A DNA stretch of 64,000 bases. It comes from Flavimaricola marinus (lineage in GTDB: Bacteria; Pseudomonadota; Alphaproteobacteria; Rhodobacterales; Rhodobacteraceae). The stretch covers positions 248,001 to 312,000 of the forward strand of contig NZ_FXZK01000002.1 of assembly GCF_900184895.1 (NCBI RefSeq), given 5' to 3'. Under the pieces are notes generated by a model. That model saw only the letters and a list, made by a program, of their open reading frames with translations. It did not search any database and was not told where the DNA came from. Below are positions 63,505 to 64,000 of the stretch, piece after piece. Numbering within the stretch: position 1 is the stretch's first letter; every line of letters starts with the position of its first letter. The translations under genes and the position numbers were made by a program.

Positions 63505-64000
63505 CTAGCCCTCCTGCTTGAGAGCGATGCAGTACTCCCACGGGCCGAGCCGCAACTGGGCATACTCGCGGATCGCGACACCGTTGAGATCCTCCGCGAT
63601 ATTCGTCCAGTGCCCCTCCGGCGCATCTATGTCGACCGTGAGTTCGCCGAGGTTGAACGCGCAATAGACCTCCTTGCCCTCCCAGCGGCGGACAAAGTGG
63701 ACGACCTCACCGATCTGTTCGAGGTCCTCGAAGGTGCCGCGCGCCAGCGCCGGGTGGTCGTGGCGCAGCGCGATGGCCGCCCGGTAGTGGTGCAAGACCG
63801 AATGTTCGTCCTCCTCCTGAACGGAGACCGACCGGCCGAGGTGTTCCGGGGCGACGGGCAGCCAGGGCTTGGCCTCGGAGAACCCGCCATAGGAATTCGA
63901 CGGCTCCCAGACCATCGGTGTCCGGCAGCCGTCCCGGCCCTTGAATTCTGGCCAGAACTGGATGCCGTAAGGATCCTGCAGATCCTCGAAGGCCACGTCG
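63505..64000 (-). CDS. alpha-glucosidase, GH13 family, C-terminal part (partial)
   Basis: About 165 codons ending at 63505; the gene continues past base 64000. The segments LQDPYGIQFWPEFKGRDGCR and TPMVW are hallmark sequences of oligo-1,6-glucosidase/alpha-glucosidase proteins close to the end of the barrel. They are followed by SVLHHYRAAIALRHDHPALA and the all-beta C-terminal domain. The catalytic residues are outside the window. Usually part of an alpha-glucoside uptake operon (aglEFGAK). Confidence 0.85.
   Translation of the reverse strand, partial: DVAFEDLQDPYGIQFWPEFKGRDGCRTPMVWEPSNSYGGFSEAKPWLPVAPEHLGRSVSVQEEDEHSVLHHYRAAIALRHDHPALARGTFEDLEQIGEVVHFVRRWEGKEVYCAFNLGELTVDIDAPEGHWTNIAEDLNGVAIREYAQLRLGPWEYCIALKQEG

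Noticed and set aside
1-64000. tRNA, rRNA, CRISPR arrays, insertion sequences.
   Set aside because: I looked for tRNA T-arm-like sequences, evenly spaced repeats and transposase motifs on both strands and saw none; a dedicated tRNA and repeat search would be needed to exclude weak cases.

Overview
The window looks like a chromosomal segment of a marine-type alphaproteobacterium of the family Rhodobacteraceae/Roseobacteraceae. The basis is high GC content, the gene neighbourhoods (miaA tail, aroK-aroB, xerD, invasion-locus-B protein, lpxD, ppx/gppA, rlmE), many ABC and TRAP uptake systems for nitrogen-rich solutes, and Rhodobacteraceae-style intergenic repeats. I saw no rRNA, tRNA, CRISPR array, insertion sequence or prophage. 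Genus cannot be given from the sequence alone. LAYOUT. 1-7750: the 3' end of miaA, an AraC regulator, and an oligopeptide/nickel-type ABC importer (Tat-exported binding protein, two permeases, one fused double ATPase). 7836-17944: housekeeping genes: lytic transglycosylase, ssb, aroK-aroB, a small membrane protein with an unrecognised exported protein and xerD, a CorC-like CBS protein, a HerA-like ATPase, and an IalB-family protein. The gap between the divergent ATPase and IalB genes carries two plus-strand terminators and two candidate small RNA genes. 18077-23260: envelope biogenesis: a ketoacyl-ACP synthase with its own ACP, lpxD, and an L,D-transpeptidase divergent from a MepK-like (DUF882) peptidase. 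23368-31764: a quaternary-amine operon (betaine-type ABC importer, choline-kinase-like phosphotransferase, dimethylglycine/sarcosine-dehydrogenase-like enzyme) divergent from a DeoR regulator. 32434-36485: a TRAP transporter with a second choline-kinase-like protein. 36598-45485: a tightly overlapping eight-gene polyamine-type operon: TMADH-family flavoprotein, PLP decarboxylase, PotABCD-like importer and two carbon-nitrogen hydrolases, one being N-carbamoylputrescine amidase. The flavoprotein has the active-site signature remembered for histamine dehydrogenase. 45682-51603: argE-like deacetylase, then an operon of HpaB-type monooxygenase, a flavin reductase fused to a LysR ligand-binding domain, RidA, DUF1028 and a full-length LysR. 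51802-54560: persulfide/sulfur operon (metallo-beta-lactamase-fold dioxygenase, two YeeE/YedE proteins, DUF2892) with a Crp/Fnr regulator. 54774-57012: a free-standing globin overlapping a GGDEF-EAL protein. 56999-63996: glpK, rlmE, a methyl-tetrahydrofolate/one-carbon trio, ppx/gppA, and the 3' part of an alpha-glucosidase. HOW THE GENES WORK TOGETHER. The accessory half is dominated by capture and breakdown of small nitrogenous solutes (betaines, dimethylglycine, polyamines, possibly histamine or agmatine). The one-carbon enzymes could handle methyl groups released by demethylation. The most unusual object is the flavin reductase with a LysR-type effector domain. It lies in an operon with a LysR regulator whose own effector domain is visibly similar, which suggests one ligand may be read both by transcription and by the enzyme.
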